DNA of 64,000 bases from an uncultured Cohaesibacter sp. (GCF_963666525.1 NZ_OY762905.1:2400001-2464000); one strand, 5' to 3'; counted from the stretch's first letter, positions 46,121-55,896 are shown. The notes: generated by a model from the letters alone, not told the origin. Made by a program: numbers and translations.

Positions 46121-46723
46121 TCAATTCACCGGGCGTCGATAGACCCAGACTCTGGCGGGCGGCAGATTTCCCAGAATCCAGTTGCTTGTTTCGATCGTGA
46201 AATTGCCTTCCTTCTCGGGCACCGGTGGCACCAGTGCGTAGGAAAACTGGATGAATGGTGCTCCGGGAGCCAGAGCATCAAGGCAGAGCGAAATCAGCCG
46301 CTTGCGCATTGGCTTGGGTTTGGTGAAAAGCGGCAGGCTGGACACGACGGCTGCCAGCGGTTCGCGGATGTGATTCTGCCGTATCGTCTCGAAATCATAG
46401 GCGTCTCCCTCGATCACCGATACCCCGGCGAAGCGATCGCGCAGCATCGCGACGAAGTCGCTGGAATATTCGACGGCCAGAACCCGCGCCGGATCGATTC
46501 CGTGCTTCAGGACCGCATGGGTCACCACGCCGGTCCCAGGGCCAAGTTCCAACACCGGACCCGGCAGGTCATTGGGAATGTAGGAGGCCATCTTGCGGGC
46601 CAGCGCCGGGCTCGAAGGAGCAACCGCACCGGTCTTGATCGGATTGTCAAACCACTGGCGCAAAAAGCGGATTTCGTCCGGAATATGGTCTTTCAAAGGA
46701 TGATTTCGCAATTGTTTGAGCAT
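46121..46723 (-). CDS. pmtA: Phospholipid N-methyltransferase PmtA (Sinorhizobium type)
   Basis: A 200-residue soluble methyltransferase. The SAM motif VLELGPGTGVVT and the downstream LAVEYSSDFV match rhizobial PmtA, which methylates phosphatidylethanolamine three times to phosphatidylcholine. The membrane-associating N-terminus IRFLRQWFDNPIKTGAVAPSS is typical. The frame is open 69 codons further, but ATG 46723, preceded by GAGGG, gives the expected start. pmtA next to dnaJ and pyrF is a known rhizobial neighbourhood. The organism probably makes phosphatidylcholine. Confidence 0.88.
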   Translation of the reverse strand: MLKQLRNHPLKDHIPDEIRFLRQWFDNPIKTGAVAPSSPALARKMASYIPNDLPGPVLELGPGTGVVTHAVLKHGIDPARVLAVEYSSDFVAMLRDRFAGVSVIEGDAYDFETIRQNHIREPLAAVVSSLPLFTKPKPMRKRLISLCLDALAPGAPFIQFSYALVPPVPEKEGNFTIETSNWILGNLPPARVWVYRRPVN

Positions 46724-46931
46724 AGGACCCTCAAAATCACATCTCTCCGGGGGTGAAAGTACACCGGACCGGACGGCCAATCGGTGCATGAAACATCTTC
46801 GCACCAAACAAAATAAACTGCCAGTAAATATGTAAGATCTAACTATGTCAGAGAAAAGACCGAGTACGCAAGAGACATTGAAATTTTGACGAATTGACCC
46901 CGCAGCGAAGGGCTGCAAAGACATGTCCAAT

Positions 46932-46964
46932 AAAAAAGGAGATATCCGTGGGATATCTCCTTTT
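46932..46964 (-). terminator. Rho-independent terminator after dnaJ
   Basis: A perfect 14-base stem (46934-46947 with 46951-46964; core GGAGATATCC / GGATATCTCC) with a three-base loop; on the minus strand a T-run follows. It is 25 bases after the dnaJ stop. Confidence 0.9.
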
Positions 46965-46988
46965 CAAACGACTGGATTGTCTCTGGGA

Positions 46989-48113
46989 CTATTCACTGAT
47001 GCGCTCGATGAAATCCTTCACCTTGGCGAAGAAGCCTGTACTGTCGGGATGATTGTCTTCGCTGGTCAGCGAATCGAATTCCTGAATGAGCTCGCGCTGG
47101 CGCTTGGTCAGCTTGCGCGGCGTCTCGACTTCCACCTGAATATACATGTCACCATATTGCTGACTGCGCAGCACCGGCATGCCCTTGCCGCGCAGACGGA
47201 ACTGCTTGCCGCTCTGGGTGCCTTCTGGCACTCGCACGCGGGTCTTGCCGCCATCAACGGTCGGAACCTCGAACTGGCCGCCCAGAATGGCTGTGCTGAT
47301 GGAAATCGGTACACGGCAGAAGATGTCGGCACCGTCGCGCTGGAACAGATCATGCGGCTTCTGTGTCAGGAAGATATAGAGGTCGCCCGGAGGCCCTCCC
47401 CTGACGCCAGCTTCGCCCTCGCCTGACAGTCGAATGCGGGTGCCGTCTTCGATCCCGGCCGGAATGTTGACCGAGAGCGTGCGGTTTTCCGTGGTCCGGC
47501 CGACGCCGCCACAGCTGTCGCACGGATCATCGATGATTTCCCCGCGGCCATGACAGTTCGGGCAGGTTCGTTCAACGGTGAAGAAGCCCTGCGTCGCACG
47601 GACCTTGCCCATTCCGCCACAGGTCGGGCAGGGTTTGGGTGAGGTGCCGGGTTTGGCGCCGTTGCCGGAGCAGGATTTGCAGGTCACCGATGTCGGCACT
47701 TCGATCTCGGCAGTCTTGCCGTGGAAGGCCTCTTCAAGGGTGATCTCCATGTTGTAGCGCAAGTCGGCACCACGCTCGCGCCCACGCGACCGTCTGCCAC
47801 CACCCATCATGTCGCCGAAGATATCCTCGAAGATATCGGACATGGAAGAGCCGAAGTCATTGCCAAAGCCCTGGCCCATGCCGCCCTGTTCAAAGGCCGC
47901 ATGGCCATAACGATCATAGGCTGCGCGCTTCTCGCGATCCTTCAGGACCTCGTAGGCTTCGTTGACTTCCTTGAAACGCGCTTCCGCATCCGGGTTGTCC
48001 GGATTGCGATCGGGGTGAAACTGCATGGCCTTCTTGCGGAAGGCGCTCTTCAATTCCTTGTCGTCAGCCCCACGGGACACCCCTAGCGTTTCGTAATAAT
48101 CGGCTTTGGACAT
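46989..48113 (-). CDS. dnaJ: Chaperone protein DnaJ
   Basis: A 374-residue type I Hsp40. The J domain (1-70) has the HPD tripeptide in FHPDRNPD. A Gly/Phe/Met-rich linker follows. Four zinc modules, [24 protein letters not shown] and CDSCGGVG, form the two zinc sites, and the C-terminal substrate-binding domains are complete. DnaJ stimulates DnaK ATPase and presents unfolded clients. ATG 48113 is the canonical MSKADYYE start. Only four bases separate it from the stop of the fkbM-type gene upstream, so it is cotranslated with that gene rather than directly with dnaK. Confidence 0.97.
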   Translation of the reverse strand: MSKADYYETLGVSRGADDKELKSAFRKKAMQFHPDRNPDNPDAEARFKEVNEAYEVLKDREKRAAYDRYGHAAFEQGGMGQGFGNDFGSSMSDIFEDIFGDMMGGGRRSRGRERGADLRYNMEITLEEAFHGKTAEIEVPTSVTCKSCSGNGAKPGTSPKPCPTCGGMGKVRATQGFFTVERTCPNCHGRGEIIDDPCDSCGGVGRTTENRTLSVNIPAGIEDGTRIRLSGEGEAGVRGGPPGDLYIFLTQKPHDLFQRDGADIFCRVPISISTAILGGQFEVPTVDGGKTRVRVPEGTQSGKQFRLRGKGMPVLRSQQYGDMYIQVEVETPRKLTKRQRELIQEFDSLTSEDNHPDSTGFFAKVKDFIERISE

Positions 48114-48117
48114 GCGT

Positions 48118-49020
48118 CTAGTTTCCTGGCTGGCTGGAAGCAAGCCGCGTTTCAGGCGCTTCCAGGCTCAAATATGCGTTTATGTTAATGGCCTTTTCAA
48201 CCTTATAGCCGATCGACAGGCACATCTTGAGGGCTTCGCTGACCTGACTGCGCCCGACCTCGATGAGAATCTTGCGCGGCCACAGGTCTCTCGGCGCCGT
48301 CTTGAAGAAAGGCTCCAGAGCATGAATCTCGTGGCCCTCAACGTCGATTTTCATGACATCGATATGATCGAAGCCATGCTCGCCAAGCAGATCGAGGAGC
48401 GGACGCATCGGCACGCTGACGACAGCACCTTCCGGCAGGGTTTCCTTGCCGGTAAGTACATGCGCCTCGCCGCGATTGCTGACAGCGCTGACAAACTGCA
48501 CCGTTGAATTTTCCCGGCCAACCGCAAACGGGGCCAGAATGATCTCTCGGGCACCAGATGCGGCCAGATTGAAGGCCAGTCTCTTCTGGTTGATCGGGTC
48601 CGGCTCTATGGCCATGCCCCGAAAAATCTTGCCTCTGGCAAGGGCCTCGTCGCGGGCAAACAGGCTGTAAAGGCCGACGTTGGCGCCACAATCAAGAAAG
48701 ACGAACGGTGTGTGGTCGTCATGCCGTGCGATATCCGCGGCAATGGCTGCCCGTTCCTGATCGTCCCAGGAAGACAGACCGACAAAGGCCCTCTTCTCGC
48801 AGCGATTGCTTTTGGGGAAAAGCCTGACGCGCTGGTTCCGGAAGACCGTAACGTCATACGGTGCCTTGCTGATGGAATAGAGCAATCTGCGAATAAGCGA
48901 TGCAATCCGCTTGTCGTAATAGGACGCGCCCCGATCATTGGCAAAGTTGCGCAAGGCCGCAAGGGGCCGTGGCAAGGTGTAGGTACCAAATGCCGGTTCC
49001 AGCTGTTCCCGTTCGCTCAT
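48118..49020 (-). CDS. FkbM-family SAM-dependent methyltransferase
   Basis: A 300-residue methyltransferase of the FkbM family. The SAM-binding motif is [16 protein letters not shown], followed by [16 protein letters not shown] and the family core [19 protein letters not shown], with KILIEVG near the end. Family members O-methylate sugars or small molecules, often in glycan or antibiotic pathways. The gene lies between dnaK and dnaJ on the same strand, 109 bases after dnaK and four bases before dnaJ, so it is probably cotranscribed with the chaperones. ATG 49020 follows GGAGAGGG. Its substrate is unknown. Confidence 0.88.
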   Translation of the reverse strand: MSEREQLEPAFGTYTLPRPLAALRNFANDRGASYYDKRIASLIRRLLYSISKAPYDVTVFRNQRVRLFPKSNRCEKRAFVGLSSWDDQERAAIAADIARHDDHTPFVFLDCGANVGLYSLFARDEALARGKIFRGMAIEPDPINQKRLAFNLAASGAREIILAPFAVGRENSTVQFVSAVSNRGEAHVLTGKETLPEGAVVSVPMRPLLDLLGEHGFDHIDVMKIDVEGHEIHALEPFFKTAPRDLWPRKILIEVGRSQVSEALKMCLSIGYKVEKAININAYLSLEAPETRLASSQPGN

Positions 49021-49076
49021 GATGCTGCCCTCTCCGAGTCTTTGGTCAAAACAGAAAACGGATTTCAGCTTTTGAC

Positions 49077-49116
49077 AAAAAGGGAACAGCACAGCCCTTG
49101 GCGAGCTGTGCTGTTC
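49077..49116 (-). terminator. Hairpin after dnaK (terminator or processing site)
   Basis: Perfect 12-base arms GAACAGCACAGC (49084-49095) and GCTGTGCTGTTC (49105-49116) around a nine-base loop; on the minus strand CCC-TTTTT follows. It may partly stop or stabilise the dnaK message before the fkbM and dnaJ genes. Confidence 0.75.
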
Positions 49117-49129
49117 TTTTCAACCCAGA

Positions 49130-51049
49130 TTAGGATTTTTTCGCATCGTCGTCATGAACTTCTTCGAAGTCCGCGTCGACGATGTCTTCATCTTTGGCCG
49201 CGTCGGCAGCAGCGTCAGCCGCAGCGCGGGCTTCTTCATCAGACTGCTGGGCAGCATACATGGCTTCACCCAGCTTCATGGAAGCCTGCGTCATGGCATC
49301 GGTCTTGGCCTTGATGTCTTCCAGATCGTCACCTTCAAGCGCAGCCTTCAGGTCGGCGATGGCAGACTCGATGGCAGACTTGTCAGCGCTGGAGACCTTG
49401 TCGCCATATTCAGCAACAGATTTCTCGGCCGAATGGACCAGAGCTTCACCCTGGTTCTTGGCTTCAACGAGCTCACGACGTTTCTTGTCGGCTTCAGCGT
49501 TGGCTTCAGCGTCCTTGACCATCTTTTCGATGTCGGCGTCGGACAGACCACCAGAAGCACGGATCGAGATCTTCTGCTCCTTGCCGGTGCCCTTGTCGAG
49601 AGCGGACACGTTGACGATGCCGTTGGCGTCGATATCGAAGGTCACTTCGATCTGTGGAACGCCACGTGGTGCCGGCGGAATACCAACCAGATCGAACTGG
49701 CCAAGCATCTTGTTGTCGGCGGCCATTTCACGCTCGCCCTGGAAGACGCGGATCGTCACGGCATTCTGATTGTCATCAGCCGTGGAGAAGACCTGGCTCT
49801 TCTTGGTCGGGATCGTGGTGTTGCGGTCGATGAGGCGGGTGAACACACCGCCCAGGGTTTCGATACCCAGAGACAGCGGGGTCACGTCGAGCAGCAGAAC
49901 GTCCTTGACGTCGCCCTGCAACACGCCTGCCTGAATGGCAGCACCCATGGCAACCACTTCGTCCGGGTTCACACCCTTGTGCGGTTCCTTGCCGAAGAAC
50001 TGTTTCACCGCAGCCTGAACCTTAGGCATACGGGTCATGCCACCAACCAGAACCACTTCGTCGATTTCGGAAGCGGACAGGCCGGCGTCTTTCAGCGCAG
50101 CTTCGCACGGTTTGATGGTGCGTTTGATCAGATCATCCACCAGCGCTTCGAATTTGGCGCGGGTCAGCTTCAGGGTCAGGTGTTTCGGACCGGACGCATC
50201 AGCGGTGATGTATGGCAGGTTGATCTCGGTCTGGGTCGCAGAGCTGAGCTCGATCTTGGCCTTTTCGGAAGCTTCCTTCAGGCGCTGCAGAGCCAGATTG
50301 TCCTTCTTGAGGTCAATGCCGTTCTCTTTCTTGAACTCTTCTGCCAGATAGTCGACCAAACGCATGTCGAAGTCTTCACCACCAAGGAAGGTATCACCGT
50401 TGGTGGACTTCACTTCGAACACGCCATCGCCGATTTCCAGAACGGACACGTCGAAGGTACCACCACCAAGGTCATAAACCGCGATGGTCTTGCCGTCGTT
50501 CTTGTCGAGGCCATAGGCCAGAGCTGCAGCAGTCGGCTCGTTGATGATACGCAGCACTTCCATGCCGGCGATCTTGCCTGCATCCTTGGTTGCCTGGCGC
50601 TGGGCGTCGTTGAAGTATGCCGGAACCGTGATGACGGCCTGAGTAACAGGCTCGCCGAGGTAGTCCTCTGCGGTTTCCTTCATCTTCTGCAGGATCATGG
50701 CAGATACCTGGGAAGGAGAGTATTTGGTACCCTCTACTTCGACCCATGCGTCGCCGTTGTCGCCCTTGACGATCTTGAACGGGACCAGATCCTTGTCTTT
50801 TGTTACTGCCGGATCATCGTAACGGCGGCCGATGAGACGCTTCACTGCGAACAGTGTGTTCATCGGGTTGGTCACAGCCTGACGTTTTGCCGGCTGGCCT
50901 GCCAGACGCTCGCCATCATCCGTGAAGGCGATCATGGAAGGGGTTGTACGTGCACCTTCCGCGTTTTCGATGACTTTTGGTTCTTTGCCATCCATGATGG
51001 ATACGCACGAGTTGGTGGTACCCAAGTCAATACCAATGACTTTGCTCAT
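49130..51049 (-). CDS. dnaK: Molecular chaperone DnaK (Hsp70)
   Basis: A 639-residue Hsp70. The nucleotide-binding domain starts [19 protein letters not shown] and includes [17 protein letters not shown] and [14 protein letters not shown]. The interdomain linker [16 protein letters not shown] leads to the peptide-binding beta-sandwich and alpha lid. The C-terminal tail ends in acidic repeats and DDDAKKS. Length is normal. It is preceded by a very good RpoH-type promoter (51170-51201). Confidence 0.98.
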   Translation of the reverse strand: MSKVIGIDLGTTNSCVSIMDGKEPKVIENAEGARTTPSMIAFTDDGERLAGQPAKRQAVTNPMNTLFAVKRLIGRRYDDPAVTKDKDLVPFKIVKGDNGDAWVEVEGTKYSPSQVSAMILQKMKETAEDYLGEPVTQAVITVPAYFNDAQRQATKDAGKIAGMEVLRIINEPTAAALAYGLDKNDGKTIAVYDLGGGTFDVSVLEIGDGVFEVKSTNGDTFLGGEDFDMRLVDYLAEEFKKENGIDLKKDNLALQRLKEASEKAKIELSSATQTEINLPYITADASGPKHLTLKLTRAKFEALVDDLIKRTIKPCEAALKDAGLSASEIDEVVLVGGMTRMPKVQAAVKQFFGKEPHKGVNPDEVVAMGAAIQAGVLQGDVKDVLLLDVTPLSLGIETLGGVFTRLIDRNTTIPTKKSQVFSTADDNQNAVTIRVFQGEREMAADNKMLGQFDLVGIPPAPRGVPQIEVTFDIDANGIVNVSALDKGTGKEQKISIRASGGLSDADIEKMVKDAEANAEADKKRRELVEAKNQGEALVHSAEKSVAEYGDKVSSADKSAIESAIADLKAALEGDDLEDIKAKTDAMTQASMKLGEAMYAAQQSDEEARAAADAAADAAKDEDIVDADFEEVHDDDAKKS

Positions 51050-51169
51050 TTTCTTTCTCCTTTCGGCAGGCCGGTCAAACCCTTCAAAAGCGGTTATAAG
51101 CGCCGATATATCGGCCCAGCCCCCATGAAGATGCGCAAGTGTTGCGCGGGTTGGGATTTACATTCAAGG

Positions 51170-51201
51170 CACATATAGGAGCCGTCTAGGCGGACTGCAA
51201 G
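51170..51201 (-). promoter_or_regulatory. RpoH (sigma-32) heat-shock promoter of dnaK
   Basis: On the minus strand CTTG (51201-51198), an 18-base spacer, and CCTATATGTG (51179-51170) match exactly the alphaproteobacterial heat-shock consensus CTTG-N17/18-CYTATNTNNG. It is about 120 bp upstream of the dnaK ATG. No CIRCE inverted repeat was seen here. Confidence 0.85.
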
Positions 51202-51460
51202 GCGCAAATCCAGCATCTTTGAATGCATTTGCGACGTTTTTTGAAAATTGGCACCTCTCTTATAAGAGTGATGCGCGAAAATAAAGAGGGTCTGGCAAGT
51301 TAAGGTCAGGTTAAAGGCAAAAATTCCCCACATCTCTGACAATCCTTGCGGCAATGGCGCTGCGAATCAGGTGATTCTGCCGGGGAGCGAATCACGCCAT
51401 GATGAGTCGGATGCGTCCGGTTGGGTCGTATTGAGGAAAATCCAAGGGGAGCAAGGGGAT
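51202..51460. other. Divergent region dnaK / alkB
   Basis: The rest of the 411 bp gap between dnaK and alkB. It must contain the alkB promoter. A short leftward open frame and a 30-codon upstream extension of alkB are not supported. No operator was recognised. Confidence 0.45.
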
Positions 51461-52054
51461 ATGCAATATTTGCCAGCCTATCTGGATGACGCGGCCCAGA
51501 AGGTCCTTGTCGGCGAGATTCGCGCACTTGTCGCAAGGGCGCCCCTGTTCACGCCGACCATGCCGCGCTGGGGGCGGCCCTTCTCTGTCCGCATGAGCAA
51601 TTGCGGCCCGCTTGGCTGGGTCTCGGACAAGTCCGGCTACCGCTATCAGCCAACCCATCCGGTCACCGGCGAGCCATGGCCGCCGATACCGCAAAGCCTT
51701 CTGGATCTGTGGGATCAGACGACCGGCTATGCCCTTCCCCCTGAAGCCTGCCTCATCAATCATTACAGCCCGGACGCCAGAATGGGATTGCATGTGGACA
51801 ATGATGAGGAGGATTTCGACGCGCCGATCCTCTCGGTCTCGCTGGGTGACGATGCCCGATTTCGTCTCGGTGGCAGGGAACGAAAGGACCCCACCCGGAG
51901 TTATACCCTCAGGTCAGGCGATCTCTTCATTCTCGATGGTGAAGACCGGCTGGCCTACCACGGCATCGACAAAATCTATCCGGGAACCTCGCTGTTGCTG
52001 AAGGAACCCGGGCGAATCAACCTGACCATGAGACGGGTCACGCGCGCGCAATGA
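51461..52054 (+). CDS. alkB: Alkylated DNA repair dioxygenase AlkB
   Basis: A 197-residue Fe(II)/2-oxoglutarate dioxygenase that oxidatively removes methyl groups from 1-methyladenine and 3-methylcytosine. The iron ligands are His111 and Asp113 in LHVDNDE and His167 in LAYHGIDKI. The 2-oxoglutarate-binding arginines are in RINLTMRRVT near the C-terminus. NHYSPDARMG is the family motif before the first His. ATG 51461, with AAGGGG just upstream, is preferred over an open 30-codon extension. It is not next to the Ada-like gene (13 kb away), as it would be in E. coli. Confidence 0.93.
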   Translation: MQYLPAYLDDAAQKVLVGEIRALVARAPLFTPTMPRWGRPFSVRMSNCGPLGWVSDKSGYRYQPTHPVTGEPWPPIPQSLLDLWDQTTGYALPPEACLINHYSPDARMGLHVDNDEEDFDAPILSVSLGDDARFRLGGRERKDPTRSYTLRSGDLFILDGEDRLAYHGIDKIYPGTSLLLKEPGRINLTMRRVTRAQ

Positions 52055-52244
52055 ACAGACCGTACCATGGCGGCAAGACAACAAGGTCATGGTTCACAGG
52101 GCGGTTGCTGATTGCGCAGGAGCGCCTTCCGTTCATGGTTTTGGCCTGTCTGGGTTTTGGCCTGTCTGGTGTCGATTCAGAATTAGTGCTATCTACTTAC
52201 TAATGTTTTTTGCGCGCCGTAACAGGCCAACCGTCAGGCAGGAT

Positions 52245-53048
52245 ATGTCCTTCGTCATTTTTACCGATCTCGATGGAACCTTGCTGGATCACGCCAGCTA
52301 CTCCTACGCCCCGGCCAGACCGGCGCTGGCTCTGCTGCACAAACGGGCCATTCCGCTCATTCTGGCCTCCAGCAAGACCGCCTTCGAAATTGCCCCCTTG
52401 CGCATCGAACTGGGCTTTGCCCATTGTCCGGCAATTGTCGAGAACGGGGCCGGGCTGCTGCCTGCAGGGGCCGATCCGGAAAGCCTTGTGAGTGCCGACA
52501 GCGATTACCAGCGCCTTCGGGCGATCCTGCAAGGGATGCCTGCCGAATTGCGCCGCCTCTTTGTCGGCTTTGGCGACTGGAGCGTGAAGGAGATCGCGGC
52601 CCGCACTGGCCTGCCGATGGACAAGGCCGCTCTGGCTGGCCGACGCCTCTTCTCTGAACCGGGTGTTTTTACCGGCACCGTCGATGAGAAGCGGCGCTTC
52701 GAGACCTATCTTGAAACCACGGGCCTGAAGGCGCGACAGGGCGGGCGCTACTACACGCTGTCTTTCGGGGCCACCAAGGCCGACCAGATGACCCGGCTGA
52801 TCGCGGACTTTTCCGATGAACCGGGTGCGGTGACGGCGATCGCGCTTGGCGATGCGGCCAATGACATCGAAATGCTCGAAGCCGCGGATATCGGGGTCAT
52901 CATCAGCAATCCTGCGGGCAGCCCCCTGCCCCATCTGTCGGGTGAGGATGCAGGCCGCATCATCCGCACCAGAGCTGCCGGCCCCGCGGGCTGGAATGAC
53001 GCAATACTGAAATTTATTGGCCCGAGCGATCTGCAATCGCTGGCTTAA
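52245..53048 (+). CDS. HAD-family glucosyl/mannosyl-3-phosphoglycerate phosphatase
   Basis: A 267-residue HAD phosphatase of the mannosyl-3-phosphoglycerate phosphatase subfamily. Motif I is FTDLDGTLLD (residues 5-14) with the nucleophile Asp; motif II is LASSKTAFEI; ENGAGL is the subfamily hallmark; motif IV is LGDAANDIEML. It should dephosphorylate glucosyl- or mannosyl-3-phosphoglycerate to the free compatible solute. The next gene encodes a matching synthase 29 bp downstream, which favours glucosylglycerate (GpgP role). ATG 52245 is used; the open upstream extension is not supported. Confidence 0.88.
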   Translation: MSFVIFTDLDGTLLDHASYSYAPARPALALLHKRAIPLILASSKTAFEIAPLRIELGFAHCPAIVENGAGLLPAGADPESLVSADSDYQRLRAILQGMPAELRRLFVGFGDWSVKEIAARTGLPMDKAALAGRRLFSEPGVFTGTVDEKRRFETYLETTGLKARQGGRYYTLSFGATKADQMTRLIADFSDEPGAVTAIALGDAANDIEMLEAADIGVIISNPAGSPLPHLSGEDAGRIIRTRAAGPAGWNDAILKFIGPSDLQSLA

Positions 53049-53077
53049 TCGATCATTTTCAAGGAAGGGAGCCTCTC

Positions 53078-54304
53078 ATGGGAGATTTTCATCAGAATGG
53101 CAAGGTTGCGACCCTGCATCATTTTCCGACCGCATCGGCGGAGAATATGGAACGCATTCTGGAACAATACGCCCAGAACAGGAAAATCACGCTGATTCTG
53201 CCTTCCCTGTTCTCCGAGCTCGAACAGCCTGCCCTTGCCAATATCCTTGATGAGCTGGCCAAGGCCAAATTCATCAACCAGATCGTGATCGGGCTGGATC
53301 GTGCTGATGAAGCGCAGTATCGCTATGCCAAACAGTATTTCGCCCGTCTGCCGCAGGACCATGTGGTGCTGTGGAATGACGGTCCGCGCCTGAAGGCCAT
53401 CGACGCCCGGTTGAAGGCATTGGGCCTTGCGCCAACCGAACCCGGCAAGGGGCGCAATGTCTGGTATTGCATGGGCTATGTCCTGTCGGCCAAGAACAGC
53501 GACGTGGTGGCGCTGCATGATTGCGACATCATCACCTACAACAAGGAAATGCTGGCCCGGCTGGTCTATCCGGTGGCCAATCCCAACTTCTCCTACCAGT
53601 TCTGCAAGGGCTTTTACCCTCGCATTGCCGACGGCAAGCTCAATGGTCGCGTGACCCGCCTGTTCATCACGCCGCTGCTGCTGGCGCTGCGCAAGCTGAT
53701 CGGCAACAACGAATATCTGGAATATCTGCAGGCCTTCCGCTATCCGCTGGCCGGTGAATTTGCCATGCGCACCTATATGCTGCCGGACATGCGCATTCCG
53801 TCCGACTGGGGGCTGGAAATCGGCGTGCTTTCGGAGGTGCACCGCAATTTCTCCTCAAAGGCGGTCTGTCAGGTGGAAATCGCCGATATCTATGATCACA
53901 AGCACCAGCCCCTGTCCGAGGAAGATGCCTCGGCGGGCCTGTCGCGCATGTCCACCGACATCGCCAAGGCGCTCTATCGCAAGCTGGCGATTGATGGCGT
54001 GGTCTTCTCGGGCGAGTTCTTCCGCACGCTCAAGGCGACCTATCTGCGCCTGTCGCTGGACATGGTCGAGACCTATTACAATGACGCCATGATGAACGGC
54101 CTGCACACCGATCGCCACGTGGAGGAGCGCAGCTGCGAGCTGTTTGCCGCCAACATTGTCGAAGCTGGTTCCGCCTATATGGACAATCCGATGGAAGTGC
54201 CCTTCATTCCCAACTGGAGCCGTGTCAGTGCCGCCGATTACGATCTGCTGCTCGATTTCTTCAATGCGGTGAAGCAGGACAACGAAGACTATGGCGCCGT
54301 TTGA
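53078..54304 (+). CDS. gpgS: Glucosyl-3-phosphoglycerate synthase (GpgS, GT81-like)
   Basis: A 408-residue GT-A glycosyltransferase. The nucleotide-sugar core LILPSLFSELEQPAL lies at residues 39-53, the metal-binding ALHDCDIITYNKEM (DxD-type) at about 146-159. FRYPLAGEFAM and IPSDWGLEIGVLSEVHRN match bacterial and cyanobacterial GpgS enzymes, which join glucose from a nucleotide sugar to 3-phosphoglycerate. Paired with the phosphatase gene, it would give glucosylglycerate, an osmoprotectant used especially under salt stress or nitrogen limitation. The identification rests on recalled family motifs; a mannosyl donor cannot be excluded. Confidence 0.82.
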   Translation: MGDFHQNGKVATLHHFPTASAENMERILEQYAQNRKITLILPSLFSELEQPALANILDELAKAKFINQIVIGLDRADEAQYRYAKQYFARLPQDHVVLWNDGPRLKAIDARLKALGLAPTEPGKGRNVWYCMGYVLSAKNSDVVALHDCDIITYNKEMLARLVYPVANPNFSYQFCKGFYPRIADGKLNGRVTRLFITPLLLALRKLIGNNEYLEYLQAFRYPLAGEFAMRTYMLPDMRIPSDWGLEIGVLSEVHRNFSSKAVCQVEIADIYDHKHQPLSEEDASAGLSRMSTDIAKALYRKLAIDGVVFSGEFFRTLKATYLRLSLDMVETYYNDAMMNGLHTDRHVEERSCELFAANIVEAGSAYMDNPMEVPFIPNWSRVSAADYDLLLDFFNAVKQDNEDYGAV

Positions 54305-54334
54305 TCCGTCAGGCGGGCATGGAGACATCGGAGC

Positions 54335-55249
54335 ATGACCGAAAAGGATCCATCCCGGCGCGTTGCCGCTTTTCTCAACACCGGCAGTGGCACTTTCCAG
54401 ATGCTCGAACTCGACAGGGTGCAGGACATGCTGGAAAGGTCCTTCGGACAGAAGGGCTATGAGCTGAAGGTCTACACCGGCGGCGGGGCCGAGCTCATCG
54501 CCGGTATGAAGGAGCATACCGAGGCGGGCGATTTCGACATTCTGCTGGCTGGCGGGGGCGACGGTACGGTCTCGGCTGCTGCCGACACCGCATGGCGCAA
54601 CGGCAAGACGCTGGCCGTCTTGCCCGGTGGCACGATGAATCTCTACGCCCGGGCGCTCAACATCCCGCTTGACGTCGAGATGGCAATTAACGCGCTGGCC
54701 AATGGCCGGATAAGGAACAGCGACATCGCCACAGCCAATGGCGACCCCTTTGTCCATCAGTTTTCAGTGGGCCTCCACCCAAGAATGATACGGAAGCGAA
54801 ACAGTCTTCCCTATCAATCCCGCGTCACCAAGATGCTGGCCAGCGCACGGGCCTTCTGGGAAACCATCGCCCACATGCCGACCTGTGGCGTGGCCATCGA
54901 ACTCGACGGCAGGTGCATCGAGCGCCAGTTGAGTGCCCTGTCGGTTTCGAACAATCTGTTTGGCTCCACAGCCCCACCCTATGCCGAGAAACTCGATGGC
55001 GGCGAGCTGGGCGTCTATATGGCGGGCAAGCTCACCTGGCAGAAGGCACTGGTGCTCGGCGCGGACCTGCTGATAGGGCAGACGCCGAACAATCCCGATC
55101 TGGATATCCAGACGGCCAAACGCGTCAAGCTGACGGTGCACGAAAAGCCGCAGGGCTCGCAGTGCGTCCGTGATGGCGAACTCTATGACCTGCCTGATGA
55201 AATCACCATCGAGCTGCACGCCAGGGAGCTGTCGGTTCTGGTGCCGTGA
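54335..55249 (+). CDS. Diacylglycerol/lipid kinase family protein
   Basis: A 304-residue protein of the DAGK catalytic/YegS lipid kinase family. The nucleotide-binding motif is LLAGGGDGTVSAAADTAW (about residues 68-85), and VLPGGTMNLYARAL follows. The C-terminal beta-sandwich domain ends with CVRDGELYDLPDEITIELH (in part). Its substrate may be diacylglycerol or another lipid. It follows gpgS by 30 bp and is probably in the same transcript; whether it serves the glucosylglycerate pathway or only shares the transcript is not known. Confidence 0.85.
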   Translation: MTEKDPSRRVAAFLNTGSGTFQMLELDRVQDMLERSFGQKGYELKVYTGGGAELIAGMKEHTEAGDFDILLAGGGDGTVSAAADTAWRNGKTLAVLPGGTMNLYARALNIPLDVEMAINALANGRIRNSDIATANGDPFVHQFSVGLHPRMIRKRNSLPYQSRVTKMLASARAFWETIAHMPTCGVAIELDGRCIERQLSALSVSNNLFGSTAPPYAEKLDGGELGVYMAGKLTWQKALVLGADLLIGQTPNNPDLDIQTAKRVKLTVHEKPQGSQCVRDGELYDLPDEITIELHARELSVLVP

Positions 55250-55263
55250 TGGGGCAAGCAGGC

Positions 55264-55896
55264 TCACATCTTGAAAAAGACATAAAGAGCCAATCCGATC
55301 AAAACGGGGCCCATCAAACCGACAATGAAGAGCGGCCACGGATTGAATGGACCTCCCCCAAACTTGAGATCTATGTCATTGATATCGATTGTCGGATCAG
55401 TTCGAGCAAGCTCGGTTATGCGTGCATCTCGATAGTGATTGAGCAGATCTACAGTATTTTTGGGACAGCCAAATTCTTGAGCAAAAAAGCATATTTGCTG
55501 CCTTTTCTTATGCTTTTTGCGCTGGTTCAATCGCTTTTCGTTTAGCCCGAAAGTTATCTCGAGGCTGTTTATTTTACCCTTGTGATGGATTTGAAACGGC
55601 CTTGTAATGTCTTCCCATCGATAAAATTCGCTTCGAAACAGCTTGTGGATCTTTATGCCCTCGTTATCGATGCTGAGCTGAAGAGGGCGAAATAGAAGAT
55701 ACGACCGAATGACTGCCAAAAAGGCAATGCAGAAAAATGCTCCCCAATGGCAAATGAGATAGACAATACTTTGTGGGGGGACACGCTCAGAGAGATATAC
55801 TCCCCAAGAAAGAAGTATGAATCCGGATGCGAGCAGGAATCTTCGCTCGAAGCTAGCGGTAAAAATCTGTCTTTCGAGCGTAGGTGCTTGTTTCAT
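55264..55896 (-). CDS. Membrane protein of unknown function (PH-like)
   Basis: A 210-residue protein not assigned to a known family with confidence. Two hydrophobic segments lie at about 20-36 and 44-64, followed by LQLSIDNEGIKIHKLFRSEFYRWEDI (in part), a bacterial-PH/YcxB-like beta-strand pattern. A basic stretch RLNQRKKHKKRQQ sits in the middle, and a third hydrophobic segment closes the C-terminus (about 190-208). The gene is lower in GC than its neighbours, perhaps a recent arrival. It is convergent with the lipid-kinase gene (15 bp apart). Confidence 0.6.
   Translation of the reverse strand: MKQAPTLERQIFTASFERRFLLASGFILLSWGVYLSERVPPQSIVYLICHWGAFFCIAFLAVIRSYLLFRPLQLSIDNEGIKIHKLFRSEFYRWEDITRPFQIHHKGKINSLEITFGLNEKRLNQRKKHKKRQQICFFAQEFGCPKNTVDLLNHYRDARITELARTDPTIDINDIDLKFGGGPFNPWPLFIVGLMGPVLIGLALYVFFKM

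Noticed and set aside
49154-51178. 674-codon plus-strand open frame opposite dnaK
   Set aside because: Antisense shadow of dnaK caused by codon bias; composition is unlike a real protein.
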